A program made the position numbers and the translations under genes. Below the pieces are notes generated by a model. That model ran no database searches. It was not told the DNA's origin and saw nothing but the letters and a program-made list of their open reading frames with translations. Shown here piece after piece: positions 29,301-37,197 of a stretch of 56,925 nt of DNA. Source of the stretch: JAUVKA01 sp964465145 (GTDB lineage Bacteria; Bacteroidota; Bacteroidia; Bacteroidales; UBA12481); assembly GCA_964465145.1 (NCBI GenBank), contig CAYXJR010000016.1, positions 1-56,925 of the forward strand, written 5' to 3'. The stretch's first letter is position 1. The number at the start of each line of letters is the position of its first letter.

Positions 29301-29415
29301 TAGAATTGGGGCTGCTATCGATGTCAAATCCTTTTTTATTCAAGAATTCGACAATCGTATTTACCCCCACATTGCATTCCCGTGCAACTCTGCTTAGTCT
29401 TGTAACCTTAGTCAT
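26353..29415 (-). CDS. infB: Translation initiation factor IF-2
   Basis: IF-2 is the GTPase that delivers initiator tRNA to the 30S subunit and drives subunit joining. The 1020-residue protein begins with an IF2_N helical motif (TRLSRVARECNVG, about 1-55). A long charged, Lys/Glu/Pro-rich linker runs to about 440, then a second IF2_N-like segment. The G domain starts near 520, with GHVDHGKTS (G1), GGITQHIG (G2), DTPGH (G3), NKVD (G4) and SAKHG (G5), followed by domains II, III and the C-terminal fMet-tRNA-binding barrel. It ends the rimP-nusA-infB operon, 67 bases after nusA. The long linker produces several false open frames on the opposite strand. Confidence 0.98.
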   Translation of the reverse strand: MTKVTRLSRVARECNVGVNTIVEFLNKKGFDIDSSPNSKIPEEALDLVMNEFQQDQSAKREAEKFTEEHRHESRILVSLENTVKEEEAESEDEIEQEEVLLITDKGVGPVKRETSAKPKSAKKVELAPKKPEIISEPEIVEKVELAKESASAEAIPEKVEKAIEPKTVSIGTEEESIDKAVVPEADKVVKVPEKKDDVLVEAEIFKPSQRKEGQSEIKVIGKIDIDSLNQKTRPTKKSKTQVKKATEPKKEKEEEKPVVEEVPQAVVEKKTPSSPETMKDYDQASEVDIKTEIRKLTGPTVVGKIELPKVPEKKKPQPTASSDRPLTKKKKRKRIRKDKVNIDGDKNEAGPARGRGSATSESGRAKVKPGIHGKRRIAKPEVSEEDVQKQIKDTLARLTTKGKSKGSKHRREKRDAIRQTAASEAEQKELDQNIIKVTEFVTANEMATLMVVPVNNIIATCLNLGLFVSINQRLDAETISLVADEFGYDVEFVSVELQEAISSESYTDREEDLISRPPIITVMGHVDHGKTSLLDYIRKANVIAGEAGGITQHIGAYKVLLSNDKTITFLDTPGHEAFTAMRARGAQVTDLAIIVVAADDAVMPQTIEAINHAAAAGVPMVFAINKVDKDGARPEKIKEQLAAMNYLVEEWGGKYQSHDISAKHGVGVNDLLEKVLLEAELLDLKANPNKPALGSVIESSLDKGRGYVTTVLVQAGTLKVGDILIAGSYFGRVKAMFNERSKPIKSAGPSEPVLLLGLNGAAQAGDKFNVLSSEREAREIATKREQLQREQGIRTQKHITLDEIGRRIAIGNFQELNIIVKGDVDGSIEALSDALIKLSTDEIQVNIKHKAVGQISESDILLAAASDAIIIGFQVRPSLAARKLAEKEGVDIRLYSIIYDAINKIKDAMEGMLSPEIREEVIGTLEILEAFKITNVGTIAGCMVKDGKITRASKVRVIREGIVIYEGDLGSLKRYKDEVKEVVTGLECGLNISNFNDIKAGDMIESYLTAEFKKKLTVKT

Positions 29416-29482
29416 ATATTATTGCCTACTTTTATTGCCTGTGTCCCTAAAATCCTGAATAAAATTACAGGAGTTATCAGGG

Positions 29483-30721
29483 CTAATCAAATTCAGAATT
29501 TAAAATTTTCATAACCTCCCGGATAGTCTCTTCCTCTAAATCAGTTCGTTTCAATAATTCCTGAAGAGGTATTTCCAATACACTTTTTGCTGTATCACAG
29601 CCGATGGCTTTCAACTCATCCAGAATCCATCCCTCAATTTCATCTGCGAACTCTTCAAGATCAATATCCTCATCATCATCTTCAATTACATCCCGGAATA
29701 CATCAATCTCATATCCAGTTAACAAGCTGGCCAGCTTGATGTTCAATCCACCCTTGCCAATAGCCAGAGAAACTTCTTCAGGTTTCAGAAAAACCTCTGC
29801 ACGCAACTCCTCTTCGTTGAGGCGGATGGAAGTTATTTTTGCAGGGCTCAAAGAGCGCTGAATGAATAACTGCAGATTGTTTGTAAAGTTGATGACATCA
29901 ATATTCTCATTGTGTAATTCCCGAACAATTCCATGAATTCGGGAACCCTTCATTCCCACGCATGCTCCAACAGGATCAATCCGCTCATCGTAAGATTCAA
30001 CTGCTACCTTAGCCCTTTCCCCTGGTATCCTGACGATTTTTTTAATGGTTATCAATCCATCAAATATTTCTGGCACCTCCAATTCAAATAAGCGGTGGAG
30101 GAAGAGGGGAGTGGTTCTGGAGAGAATTATTAATGGATTGTTATTCTTCATTTCTACCCGAATCACCACTGCTCTTACTGTATCTCCCTTCCTGAAATAA
30201 TCGGATGGTATCTGCTCGGTTTTCGGCAGGATTAACTCATTTCCCTCATCATCGAGCAGCAATATCTCCCTGTTCCAAACCTGATAAACCTCGCCGGTAA
30301 TAATATCCGAGATCTTATCCTTATACTTATTGTAAACATGATCTTTTTCCAACTCCAATATGCGGGAAGTTAAATTCTGGCGCAATGCCAGGATAGACCT
30401 CCTCCCAAAATCTTCCAGTTTTACCTCATCTGATACTTCTTCACCAACTTCATAATCATCATCTATCCTTTTGGCTTCTGTCAGGGATATTTCCAGATTC
30501 GAATCTTCTACTGCACCATCCTCCACTACTTCCCTGTTTCTCCATATTTCGAAGTCGCCCTTATCCACATTGATGATCACGTCAAAGTTTTCATCTGTAC
30601 CATGATTTTTGGCCAGCAAACTGCGGAAAACATCCTCCAGGACAGACATCATGGTTGCCCTGTCAATGCTCTTGAGTTCCCTGAACTCTGAAAAAGTATC
30701 AATCAAGTTTACGTTTTCCAT
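29483..30721 (-). CDS. nusA: Transcription termination/antitermination factor NusA
   Basis: NusA binds RNA polymerase and modulates pausing, intrinsic termination and antitermination. The 412-residue product has the N-terminal polymerase-binding domain (1-130), an S1 domain (about 135-200, ISDIITGEVYQVW), KH1 and KH2 (about 230-345, with GACVGMKGSRI and LAIGKGGLNIKLAS) and a short acidic then helical C-terminus (ELLKRTDLEEETIREVM). It follows rimP by 11 bases. The leader of this operon contains a terminator-like hairpin, so NusA may control its own synthesis (inference). Confidence 0.97.
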   Translation of the reverse strand: MENVNLIDTFSEFRELKSIDRATMMSVLEDVFRSLLAKNHGTDENFDVIINVDKGDFEIWRNREVVEDGAVEDSNLEISLTEAKRIDDDYEVGEEVSDEVKLEDFGRRSILALRQNLTSRILELEKDHVYNKYKDKISDIITGEVYQVWNREILLLDDEGNELILPKTEQIPSDYFRKGDTVRAVVIRVEMKNNNPLIILSRTTPLFLHRLFELEVPEIFDGLITIKKIVRIPGERAKVAVESYDERIDPVGACVGMKGSRIHGIVRELHNENIDVINFTNNLQLFIQRSLSPAKITSIRLNEEELRAEVFLKPEEVSLAIGKGGLNIKLASLLTGYEIDVFRDVIEDDDEDIDLEEFADEIEGWILDELKAIGCDTAKSVLEIPLQELLKRTDLEEETIREVMKILNSEFD

Positions 30722-30732
30722 TGCACCTTAAA

Positions 30733-31203
30733 TTAGCCTTTAAAATGTAGATTCACTTTCGCACTTTTAATGTCTTCGAACTTCAAATTCATCATTTGAA
30801 ATTCTGTTTTGCCCTTTTTTAATCCTTTGGTTTTCACCTTAATTTTAGCATTAAGAGAAATACCCGCCGGATCTACTTCAAGTAGTTCACCGATAATTCG
30901 TTGCTTATCATTAGTTTCAATCTTAAGCTCTTCACCGATGCTCTTAATGTACTGATGAATGACAAGCAATGGATTATCCAGACCCGGAGAAGATACCTGC
31001 ATCTCAAAGTCTTCTTTTTCTCGATCAATTCCGGATTCTATGGCTTTACTGATCCTGACACATTCATCCAGTGAAATCCCTTCTGGCTCATCCACAAAAA
31101 CGCGGATAATATTTCCCGGTTTAACTGTTGCTTCAACCAGAAAGACCTCAGTCCCAGATATTGCCTCTTGGATCATTGATTCTATGTCTTCCTTTGTTAC
31201 CAT
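30733..31203 (-). CDS. rimP: Ribosome maturation factor RimP
   Basis: RimP is needed for 30S subunit assembly. The 156-residue protein has the N-terminal alpha/beta domain with VFVDEPEGISLDECVRISK and the conserved EMQVSSPGLDNPL block, then a small SH3-like C-terminal domain ending in FEDIKSAKVNLHF. It heads the classic rimP-nusA-infB operon. Its ATG lies only a few bases after a terminator-like hairpin in the leader. Confidence 0.95.
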   Translation of the reverse strand: MVTKEDIESMIQEAISGTEVFLVEATVKPGNIIRVFVDEPEGISLDECVRISKAIESGIDREKEDFEMQVSSPGLDNPLLVIHQYIKSIGEELKIETNDKQRIIGELLEVDPAGISLNAKIKVKTKGLKKGKTEFQMMNLKFEDIKSAKVNLHFKG

Positions 31204-31204
31204 T

Positions 31205-31243
31205 TATCAGGATCAAAAAATAGGGGACTTTTGTCCCCTGATA
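31205..31243 (-). promoter_or_regulatory. Candidate attenuator in the rimP-nusA-infB leader
   Basis: On the minus strand, AGGGGAC-AAAA-GTCCCCT (31239-31222) forms a 7-bp hairpin followed by A and six T, a standard intrinsic terminator shape. It ends about 12 bases before the rimP ATG. An overlapping perfect inverted repeat TATCAGG (31243-31237) / CCTGATA (31211-31205) could pair instead and would cover the bases next to the start codon. The full forms of the two stems share three bases and so compete. In Escherichia coli and Bacillus subtilis the corresponding leader carries terminators used in NusA autoregulation (established knowledge). The same role here is inference. Confidence 0.6.
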
Positions 31244-31267
31244 CATCATTGCCCTTCTTATCGGCTG

Positions 31268-31298
31268 CAAAAATACATATTTTAGGGTAATTTGCAAA
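31268..31298 (-). promoter_or_regulatory. Promoter of the rimP-nusA-infB operon
   Basis: On the minus strand, -33 TTTG (31295-31298) and -7 TATTTTTG (31268-31275) are separated by 19 bases, a perfect match to the Bacteroidota primary sigma factor consensus. The predicted leader is about 60 bases and contains the terminator-like hairpin. Confidence 0.8.
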
Positions 31299-31405
31299 AT
31301 TGAAGACCGATATGACAAAATAGAGTGAATAATCATGACCAGATAATCATGGTCCCCGGAATTTCTGTATTTTCGTCTAATAATCAATATGATCAAGTAA
31401 ATTTT

Positions 31406-32671
31406 ATGAGCCAGGTGAGTTCATTTTTCCAAAACAAACGCAAGATTATCAATGATCCGGTTTATGGTTTCATCAATCTTCCTGACGACCTGATTTTTGA
31501 TTTGGTGGAACATCCCTGGTTTCAGCGACTGAGGAGAATCCGACAACTTGGACTCACTTTCTATGTTTATCCAGCCGCTAGCCATACCCGTTTTCAACAT
31601 GCACTGGGTACGGCCCACTTGATGAATTCGGCCCTGGAAGTGATTCAGAAAAAGGGATATGATTTATGTCAGGATGATTGGATAGGAGCTCTTGTAGCCA
31701 TATTATTGCACGACATAGGACACGGTCCTTTTTCTCATGCATTGGAAAACAGTCTGGTTGAGGGATACAGTCATGAGAGAATTTCCCTTCTATATATGCG
31801 GGAATTGAATAAGCTGTTTAATGGACAATTAGATACAGCGATTAATATTTTTTGTGGTAATCATCCAAGAAAGTTCCTTCATCAGCTTGTGGCAAGTCAA
31901 TTGGATATGGATAGATTGGATTATCTGCGCCGCGACAGCTTTTTTACCGGAGTTACCGAGGGAGTAGTTGGATCCGAAAGGATAATAAAAATGCTCAGAG
32001 TAGTTGGGGATGAGCTCGTTGTTGACCGCAAGGGAATTTATTCCATAGAAAAGTTCCTGATTGCAAGAAGATTGATGTATTGGCAGGTGTATTTTCATAA
32101 AACAGTGATTGTTGCTGAACAAATGTTGGTGAGAACTTTTGAGCGTGCCAAACTTCTGTCGCGTGGAGGAGACAAGCTTTTTGCCACCCCAGCCTTACAT
32201 GTATTCCTAAACCTTGATATGAAGGAAATGAATGCCGAAGCGAACCCTTTGGAATTTATCGAGATTTTTTCTCAATTAGATGATAACGACATCCTTTCTG
32301 CACTTAAGGTTTGGCAAAACCATTCCGATCCGGTTTTGGCCGTTCTCTCAGAAGGATTGCTCAACCGGAAATTGTTGCGCATAGAAATTCAGCGAACCCC
32401 ATTTACAATAGAGAGAATCGAAGCCATTAGAACTAAAGTAATAAAAAAACTTGGCTGGGACAGCGGGCTTGAAGATTATTTGGTTTTTACAGATATGGTT
32501 TCTAATAGTGCCTATAATGAGGAAGATGACCAGGTGAGCTTTTGGGATAATTCCGGAAAGTTGATAGAATTCTCAGAGGCAAGCGACATCATTAATCCAG
32601 CTATTCTTTCACAAGCCGACAATAAATACTTTCTTTGTTACCCAAAATGGGTGAACCATAACAAACAATAA
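31406..32671 (+). CDS. HD-domain phosphohydrolase (dNTPase/SAMHD1-like family)
   Basis: This 421-residue protein is probably a metal-dependent nucleotide or phosphoester hydrolase. It starts KIINDPVYGFINLP, followed by WFQRLRRIRQLG, as in the dGTPase/SAMHD1-like group. HD motif residues are seen in HTRFQHALGTAH (His), LLHDIGHGPFSHALE (His-Asp) and QLDMDRLDYLRRD (Asp). The ATG at 31406 is chosen over upstream in-frame starts because a near-consensus -7 box (TATTTTCG, 31368-31375) lies inside the longer reading. It commonly precedes lpxD in Bacteroidota. The substrate is not known. Confidence 0.85.
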   Translation: MSQVSSFFQNKRKIINDPVYGFINLPDDLIFDLVEHPWFQRLRRIRQLGLTFYVYPAASHTRFQHALGTAHLMNSALEVIQKKGYDLCQDDWIGALVAILLHDIGHGPFSHALENSLVEGYSHERISLLYMRELNKLFNGQLDTAINIFCGNHPRKFLHQLVASQLDMDRLDYLRRDSFFTGVTEGVVGSERIIKMLRVVGDELVVDRKGIYSIEKFLIARRLMYWQVYFHKTVIVAEQMLVRTFERAKLLSRGGDKLFATPALHVFLNLDMKEMNAEANPLEFIEIFSQLDDNDILSALKVWQNHSDPVLAVLSEGLLNRKLLRIEIQRTPFTIERIEAIRTKVIKKLGWDSGLEDYLVFTDMVSNSAYNEEDDQVSFWDNSGKLIEFSEASDIINPAILSQADNKYFLCYPKWVNHNKQ

Positions 32672-32712
32672 AAATCAGTATACAGACGTCATAGTGTATT
32701 ACTCTTGCTGCC

Positions 32713-33747
32713 ATGAAATATACCGCACTGCAAATCGCCGAAATTCTTGGTGGCCAGGTTGAAGGCAACCCGGAAGAAACCGTTACAAATATTTCTCGTA
32801 TTGAGGAAGGAACGCCTGGGACATTGACCTTTCTGGCCAATCCAAAATATACCCACTATCTATATTCCACTTTAGCTTCTGCGGCTATCGTTTCCCAGGA
32901 ACTTGCTCTGGAAACCCCCCTAAAGCTTACTCTTATTAGGGTGAAGGATCCTTACCGATCCCTTGCTAAGCTGCTTTCAATGGTTGAACAAATTCCAGAT
33001 AGAAGTGGGCTGGAAGAGCCTTGTTGGATTTCCCCCACTGCGGTGATTAGTGAAGATGCATACATCGGAGCTTTTTCCTATATTAGTAAGGGGGCAAAGA
33101 TTGGCCACAATGTGAAAGTGTTCCCACATGTTTATATTAGTGAAAATGTTACCATTGGGGATAATACTGTTATTTTTTCTGGTGCCAGTATTCACCATAA
33201 CACCCAAATTGGGAATAACTGCATTATCCATTCCGGAGCTGTAATCGGGGGAGATGGTTTCGGATTTGCTCCTCAAACAGGTAGTGACTTTACCAAGGTT
33301 CCTCAGATCGGTAACGTAATTATTGAAGATAATGTCGAGGTTGGATCTAACACCTGCATCGATAGGGCAACAATTGGTTCTACTATTATCAGGAAGGGAG
33401 TTAAACTCGATAACCTGATACAGGTTGCTCATAATGTGGATATCGGTGAAAATACTATTATCGCTGCTCAGACTGGTATATCCGGATCAACTAAGATTGG
33501 TAAAGCCTGTATGATTGGTGGTCAGGTTGGAATCGTAGGGCATTTGACTATAGCAGACGGGACAAAAATTGCAGCACAATCTGGAGTAGGACAATCTGTC
33601 AAAAAGGAAGGAACAGCCCAGCAAGGATCCCCTAGCTTTGATCTGATCCCCTATCAAAGATCCTATGTCCTATTCAAAAAACTTCCCGAAATTCAGGACC
33701 GGATCCATAAACTTGAACAGGCATTGGATCGATTGAATGCGGATTAA
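32713..33747 (+). CDS. lpxD: UDP-3-O-(3-hydroxyacyl)glucosamine N-acyltransferase
   Basis: LpxD adds the second acyl chain in lipid A synthesis, using acyl-ACP. The 344-residue protein has a uridine-binding N-terminal domain (1-100), then a left-handed beta-helix of hexapeptide repeats (about 105-290: VISEDAYIGAF, GDNTVIFSGASI and similar), with the catalytic His in LIQVAHNVDIGEN. A C-terminal helix closes it. It is followed by lpxC-fabZ and lpxA, so the early lipid A genes are clustered. Confidence 0.96.
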   Translation: MKYTALQIAEILGGQVEGNPEETVTNISRIEEGTPGTLTFLANPKYTHYLYSTLASAAIVSQELALETPLKLTLIRVKDPYRSLAKLLSMVEQIPDRSGLEEPCWISPTAVISEDAYIGAFSYISKGAKIGHNVKVFPHVYISENVTIGDNTVIFSGASIHHNTQIGNNCIIHSGAVIGGDGFGFAPQTGSDFTKVPQIGNVIIEDNVEVGSNTCIDRATIGSTIIRKGVKLDNLIQVAHNVDIGENTIIAAQTGISGSTKIGKACMIGGQVGIVGHLTIADGTKIAAQSGVGQSVKKEGTAQQGSPSFDLIPYQRSYVLFKKLPEIQDRIHKLEQALDRLNAD

Positions 33748-33781
33748 CCGATAAGAAACTTTAATCTTCATATCAAAATCC

Positions 33782-33789
33782 TATTTTTG
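33782..33789 (+). promoter_or_regulatory. Internal promoter -7 box before lpxC-fabZ
   Basis: TATTTTTG lies 21 bases before the ATG at 33811, with a near-match -33 TTTA at 33760-33763 (18-base spacing). It overlaps an upstream in-frame TTG, so that TTG is not the start. It would let lpxC-fabZ and lpxA be expressed apart from lpxD. Confidence 0.6.
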
Positions 33790-33810
33790 CACAAAGCTTT
33801 TTTCAATTCC

Positions 33811-35202
33811 ATGACTAAACAACAAACTATTGCCAAACCTTTCTCTTTTTCGGGTATGGGCTTGCACACAGGATTGATTGTAAATGCGACTATTTTTCCC
33901 GGAAAGGACAACAGTGGAATTGTTTTCCAAAGGATTGATCTTGAAGGCGAACCAATGGTTAAAGCCCAGGTGGAGATGGTGTCAGACACATCAAGGAGTA
34001 CCGTTCTGGAGTATAAGGGTGTGCGAATCAGTACTGTAGAACATGTTTTATCGGCACTAACGGGCATGGATGTCGATAATGCTCTGATAAAATTGGACGG
34101 ACCAGAAATGCCCATTCTTGACGGAAGTGCAAGAAAATATGTTGAAGCCATCAAATCAGCTGGTCTGGTGGAACAAAGGGCCGAAAGAGAATATTTCGAA
34201 ATCAAAGAGCCTATTGTATATAAAAATGAGGAGCGTGGAGTTGAGATTATGGCTCTTCCATCTGATGGATTCAGTGTAAGCGTGATGATAGATTACAACT
34301 CCCCTGTGATCGGGAACCAATTTGCTTCTCTCAACAGCCTTGATGATTTTGCCGATGAGATTGCCCAATGCCGGACTTTTGTGTTTTTTAGAGAATTGGA
34401 GTTCCTATGGAAAAATAATCTTATTAAAGGCGGAAGTCTGGATAATGCCATCGTTGTCCTTGACCGGGAAGTTTCCCAGGATGAACTTGACCGGATAGCT
34501 GATCTGTTTAATAAGCCCAGGATCCAGATAAGGCCGCAGGGGATTCTTAGTAATATCAAACTGCAATTTTCAAATGAACCAGCACGCCATAAATTACTCG
34601 ATCTGATTGGAGATTTGACTCTGATCGGGACAAGACTTAAAGGCAAGATAATCGCAACCAGGCCTGGGCATTTGGCAAATGTCACATTTGCCAAAATGGT
34701 AAAGGACTATATACAAAAGGAAAAGAGCAAAGATATTGCACCTGCTCTGGAATCTTCTAAACCGCCCCTTTTTGATGTCAATGCTATTATGAAACTATTG
34801 CCACACAGGCCGCCATTCCTCCTTGTGGATCGTATTCTGGAAATGTCTGAAACGATGATCCTCGGACAGAAGAATGTAACTATGAATGAGCCATTCTTTG
34901 CCGGCCACTTCCCGGAAGAACCTGTTATGCCCGGTGTTTTGATCGTGGAAGCCATGGCTCAGTGCGGCGGGATACTGGTTCTTGGCAGTGTAGATAACCC
35001 AAAAGATTACAGTACTTATTTTCTAAGAATTGATAAAGTCCGGTTTAAGCGAAAGATTGTACCGGGTGACACAATAATTTTCAAACTTGAGTTAATAGAG
35101 CCGATCCGTCGTGGCATAGCCAAAATGAGAGGTAAGGCATTTGTTGGAGGGCAGGTAGCTGCAGAAGGCGAAATGATGGCCCAAATAGTTCTTAATAAAT
35201 AA
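33811..35202 (+). CDS. lpxC/fabZ: Bifunctional UDP-3-O-acyl-GlcNAc deacetylase / 3-hydroxyacyl-ACP dehydratase
   Basis: This is the LpxC-FabZ fusion characteristic of Bacteroidota. Residues 1-300 are the LpxC zinc deacetylase, the committed step of lipid A synthesis: GMGLHTG, STVEHVLSALTGMDVDNA with a zinc His, ILDGSA, and RHKLLDLIGDLTLIG with the other His and Asp ligands. Residues about 320-463 are FabZ, which dehydrates 3-hydroxyacyl-ACP: LLPHRPPFLLVDRI, then GHFPEEPVMPGVLIVEAMAQ with the catalytic His and Glu. Joining the two couples lipid A and fatty-acid synthesis, which compete for hydroxyacyl-ACP. The start at 33811 fits both the promoter box and the LpxC N-terminus. Confidence 0.97.
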   Translation: MTKQQTIAKPFSFSGMGLHTGLIVNATIFPGKDNSGIVFQRIDLEGEPMVKAQVEMVSDTSRSTVLEYKGVRISTVEHVLSALTGMDVDNALIKLDGPEMPILDGSARKYVEAIKSAGLVEQRAEREYFEIKEPIVYKNEERGVEIMALPSDGFSVSVMIDYNSPVIGNQFASLNSLDDFADEIAQCRTFVFFRELEFLWKNNLIKGGSLDNAIVVLDREVSQDELDRIADLFNKPRIQIRPQGILSNIKLQFSNEPARHKLLDLIGDLTLIGTRLKGKIIATRPGHLANVTFAKMVKDYIQKEKSKDIAPALESSKPPLFDVNAIMKLLPHRPPFLLVDRILEMSETMILGQKNVTMNEPFFAGHFPEEPVMPGVLIVEAMAQCGGILVLGSVDNPKDYSTYFLRIDKVRFKRKIVPGDTIIFKLELIEPIRRGIAKMRGKAFVGGQVAAEGEMMAQIVLNK

Positions 35203-35212
35203 CAATGTGCAC

Positions 35213-35995
35213 ATGATCCATCCCCTTACCAATATCAATCCCAATGCCCGAATAGCCGAGGGTGTGACTGTAGAGTCCTTTACAACCATTTCCGGTGATG
35301 TTGAAATAGGGGAAGGAACCTGGGTTGGACCAAATGTAACAATCATGGACGGGGCCAGGATTGGAAAAAATTGCAGAATTTTTCCAGGCGCCGTCGTCTC
35401 TGCTGTCCCCCAGGATTTGAAATACCGGGGAGAGGAAACCCTGGCGGTTATCGGCGACAATGTCCTGATAAGAGAATGTGTTACAATTAACAAGGGAACA
35501 GCCGCAAAGGGACAAACCATTATTGGGAACAACTGTCTGATTATGGCTTATGTTCATATTGCCCACGATTGTAAGCTTGGCAATAATGTGATTATGGTCA
35601 ATAGCGTTGGGCTTGCTGGTGAGATTACCATTGGTGATTTTGCATACATAGGAGGTATGGTGGGAGTCCATCAATTTGTTAATATTGGTGCCTATACGAT
35701 GGTTCAGGGAGGCTCACTGGTGGGCAAGGACATTCCACCCTTTGTGACCGCCGGCAGGTCTCCATTGCAATATACCGGTCTTAACCTAATCGGCTTGAGA
35801 CGCCGCGGTTTTGATAATAATCGAATAGATCAGATACACGAAATTTACAGGATGATTTACAATCAGGGACTGAATACTTCCCAGGCCATAAATGAAATCA
35901 TTAAGGAAATTCCTCATTCTGATGACCGGGATGATATTGTAAACTTTATCCGTGGTTCAAAACGGGGAATCATCAAGGGATATCTGGATGACTAA
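35213..35995 (+). CDS. lpxA: UDP-N-acetylglucosamine O-acyltransferase
   Basis: LpxA transfers the 3-hydroxyacyl chain to UDP-GlcNAc, the first step of lipid A synthesis. The 260-residue protein is a left-handed beta-helix of hexapeptide repeats with the catalytic His in YVHIAHDC, the GLAGEITIGDFAYIGGMVGVHQF block and a C-terminal helical domain with GLNLIGLRRRGFD. The ATG at 35213 is preferred to a GTG two codons upstream. It lies 10 bases after lpxC-fabZ. Confidence 0.96.
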   Translation: MIHPLTNINPNARIAEGVTVESFTTISGDVEIGEGTWVGPNVTIMDGARIGKNCRIFPGAVVSAVPQDLKYRGEETLAVIGDNVLIRECVTINKGTAAKGQTIIGNNCLIMAYVHIAHDCKLGNNVIMVNSVGLAGEITIGDFAYIGGMVGVHQFVNIGAYTMVQGGSLVGKDIPPFVTAGRSPLQYTGLNLIGLRRRGFDNNRIDQIHEIYRMIYNQGLNTSQAINEIIKEIPHSDDRDDIVNFIRGSKRGIIKGYLDD

Positions 35996-36017
35996 TTGAC
36001 TGGTCGCAAAGTGATTT

Positions 36018-37061
36018 TTACCATCCATTCTCCGCTCGCCATCCCTGGGCTGTCAAGGGTATCGTGCTTCCATCACTTAATACCAGGTTTGTCCCTTCGG
36101 AAGCTTCTGTTATGTGCCCAATTACACTGATTTGCTTTTGCTGTTGCAGGGTTTCATACCGCTCTACGGGAACCGTAAAGAGTAGTTCGTAATCTTCCCC
36201 TCCATTTAACGCGGCAACCAAGGATCCAATATTCATGATGGAGGCAAGTTTTTCAGTCTCATCATGGATTGGAATTTTATCGGCATAAATCCGGCACCCA
36301 ACTTTCGAAGCATGGCAAAGATGTAATAAGTCGGATGACAATCCATCTGAAATATCTATCATGGAGTTGGGTTGAATTTCGAGCATACGTAAACCGGTAA
36401 GGATATCTTTTCTTGCCTCCGGCTTAAGCTGCTTCTCGATAATATGCTGATAACCATCTAGTTTTGGTTGAAGGGATGGGTCTTCTTCATACAACTTCTT
36501 CTCTCTCTGGAGGAGGATGAGTCCCATATAGGAAGCCCCAAGATCCCCGCTGACGCATATAAGATCATTAACTCTGGCTCCGCTGCGATATACTACTGTT
36601 CCTGGAGCCGCAATTCCGGTCGCTGTGATACTAATGACCAAGCCCGTCAGGCTGGAAGAAGTGTCCCCCCCTACAAGATCAACATCATAGTTCCTACAAG
36701 CAAGTTTGATTCCTGAATATAAGTCTTCTAAAGCGGCTAGGGTCATTTTGGATGAGATACCTAGACTTACCGTTATCTGTTGTGGAATAGCATTCATGGC
36801 AAACACATCCGACAGGTTAACCACCACAGCTTTATAGCCAAGGTGTTTCAAAGGGACATATGTCAAATCAAAATGAATACCTTCCAATAAGAGATCCGTT
36901 GTGAGTACTGTTTCATTATTACCCGGGTCAATCACTGCAGCATCATCGCCAATGCCCTTTCTTGTGCCGGGATGGCGGAGAATCACATCCTCGGTTAATT
37001 TTTGGATCAACCCAAATTCACCCAGATCCTTAATAGTTTTTTGTCCAGTTTTATTACTCAT
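36018..37061 (-). CDS. thiL: Thiamine-monophosphate kinase
   Basis: ThiL phosphorylates thiamine monophosphate to thiamine pyrophosphate with ATP. The 347-residue protein has the expected LGEFGLIQKL start, GIGDDAAVI and LLLEGIHFDL metal/nucleotide loops, VVNLSDVFAMNAIPQQ, DLVGGDTSSS, DISDGLSSDLLHL and ALNGGEDYELLFTV. The start at 37061 (MSNKTGQ) is preferred to an ATG five codons upstream. It is convergent with lpxA and divergent from the suf operon. Confidence 0.95.
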   Translation of the reverse strand: MSNKTGQKTIKDLGEFGLIQKLTEDVILRHPGTRKGIGDDAAVIDPGNNETVLTTDLLLEGIHFDLTYVPLKHLGYKAVVVNLSDVFAMNAIPQQITVSLGISSKMTLAALEDLYSGIKLACRNYDVDLVGGDTSSSLTGLVISITATGIAAPGTVVYRSGARVNDLICVSGDLGASYMGLILLQREKKLYEEDPSLQPKLDGYQHIIEKQLKPEARKDILTGLRMLEIQPNSMIDISDGLSSDLLHLCHASKVGCRIYADKIPIHDETEKLASIMNIGSLVAALNGGEDYELLFTVPVERYETLQQQKQISVIGHITEASEGTNLVLSDGSTIPLTAQGWRAENGW

Positions 37062-37124
37062 GTACCTAACTTTCACTTTCCACTAAAATACTATTTCTAT
37101 TAGGATATATGCTTTTGCTTTTTG

Positions 37125-37132
37125 TATTTTTG
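37125..37132 (+). promoter_or_regulatory. Candidate -7 box of the suf operon
   Basis: TATTTTTG matches TAnnTTTG, 65 bases before the sufB ATG at 37198. The -33 region is weak. A palindrome begins 6 bases downstream, at the expected transcription start. Confidence 0.55.
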
Positions 37133-37138
37133 TTTTCT

Positions 37139-37157
37139 ATTTAGATAAATTCTAAAT
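37139..37157 (+). promoter_or_regulatory. Palindromic candidate operator at the suf promoter
   Basis: ATTTAGA-TAAAT-TCTAAAT is a 19-bp element with perfect 7-bp arms, placed just after the -7 box where a repressor would block initiation. The arm-spacer layout is compatible with a Fur/PerR- or Rrf2-type dimer, but the regulator is not identified. The local AT content raises the chance of coincidence. Confidence 0.4.
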
Positions 37158-37197
37158 AATTTTGTTGTCTGGATTGGTCGGTAGAAGAAGGATAAAG

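Noticed and set aside
28465..29458. Long plus-strand open frames (up to 244 codons) opposite infB
   Set aside because: They lie opposite the repetitive Lys/Glu-rich part of IF-2. The Phe- and Ser-rich translations are what its reverse complement gives.
33787..33810. Upstream TTG start for lpxC-fabZ
   Set aside because: It overlaps the -7 promoter box; the ATG at 33811 matches the family N-terminus.
34293..35532. Minus-strand open frames of 130-160 codons under lpxC-fabZ and lpxA
   Set aside because: They are shadows of strongly conserved plus-strand genes, with no start context or family resemblance.
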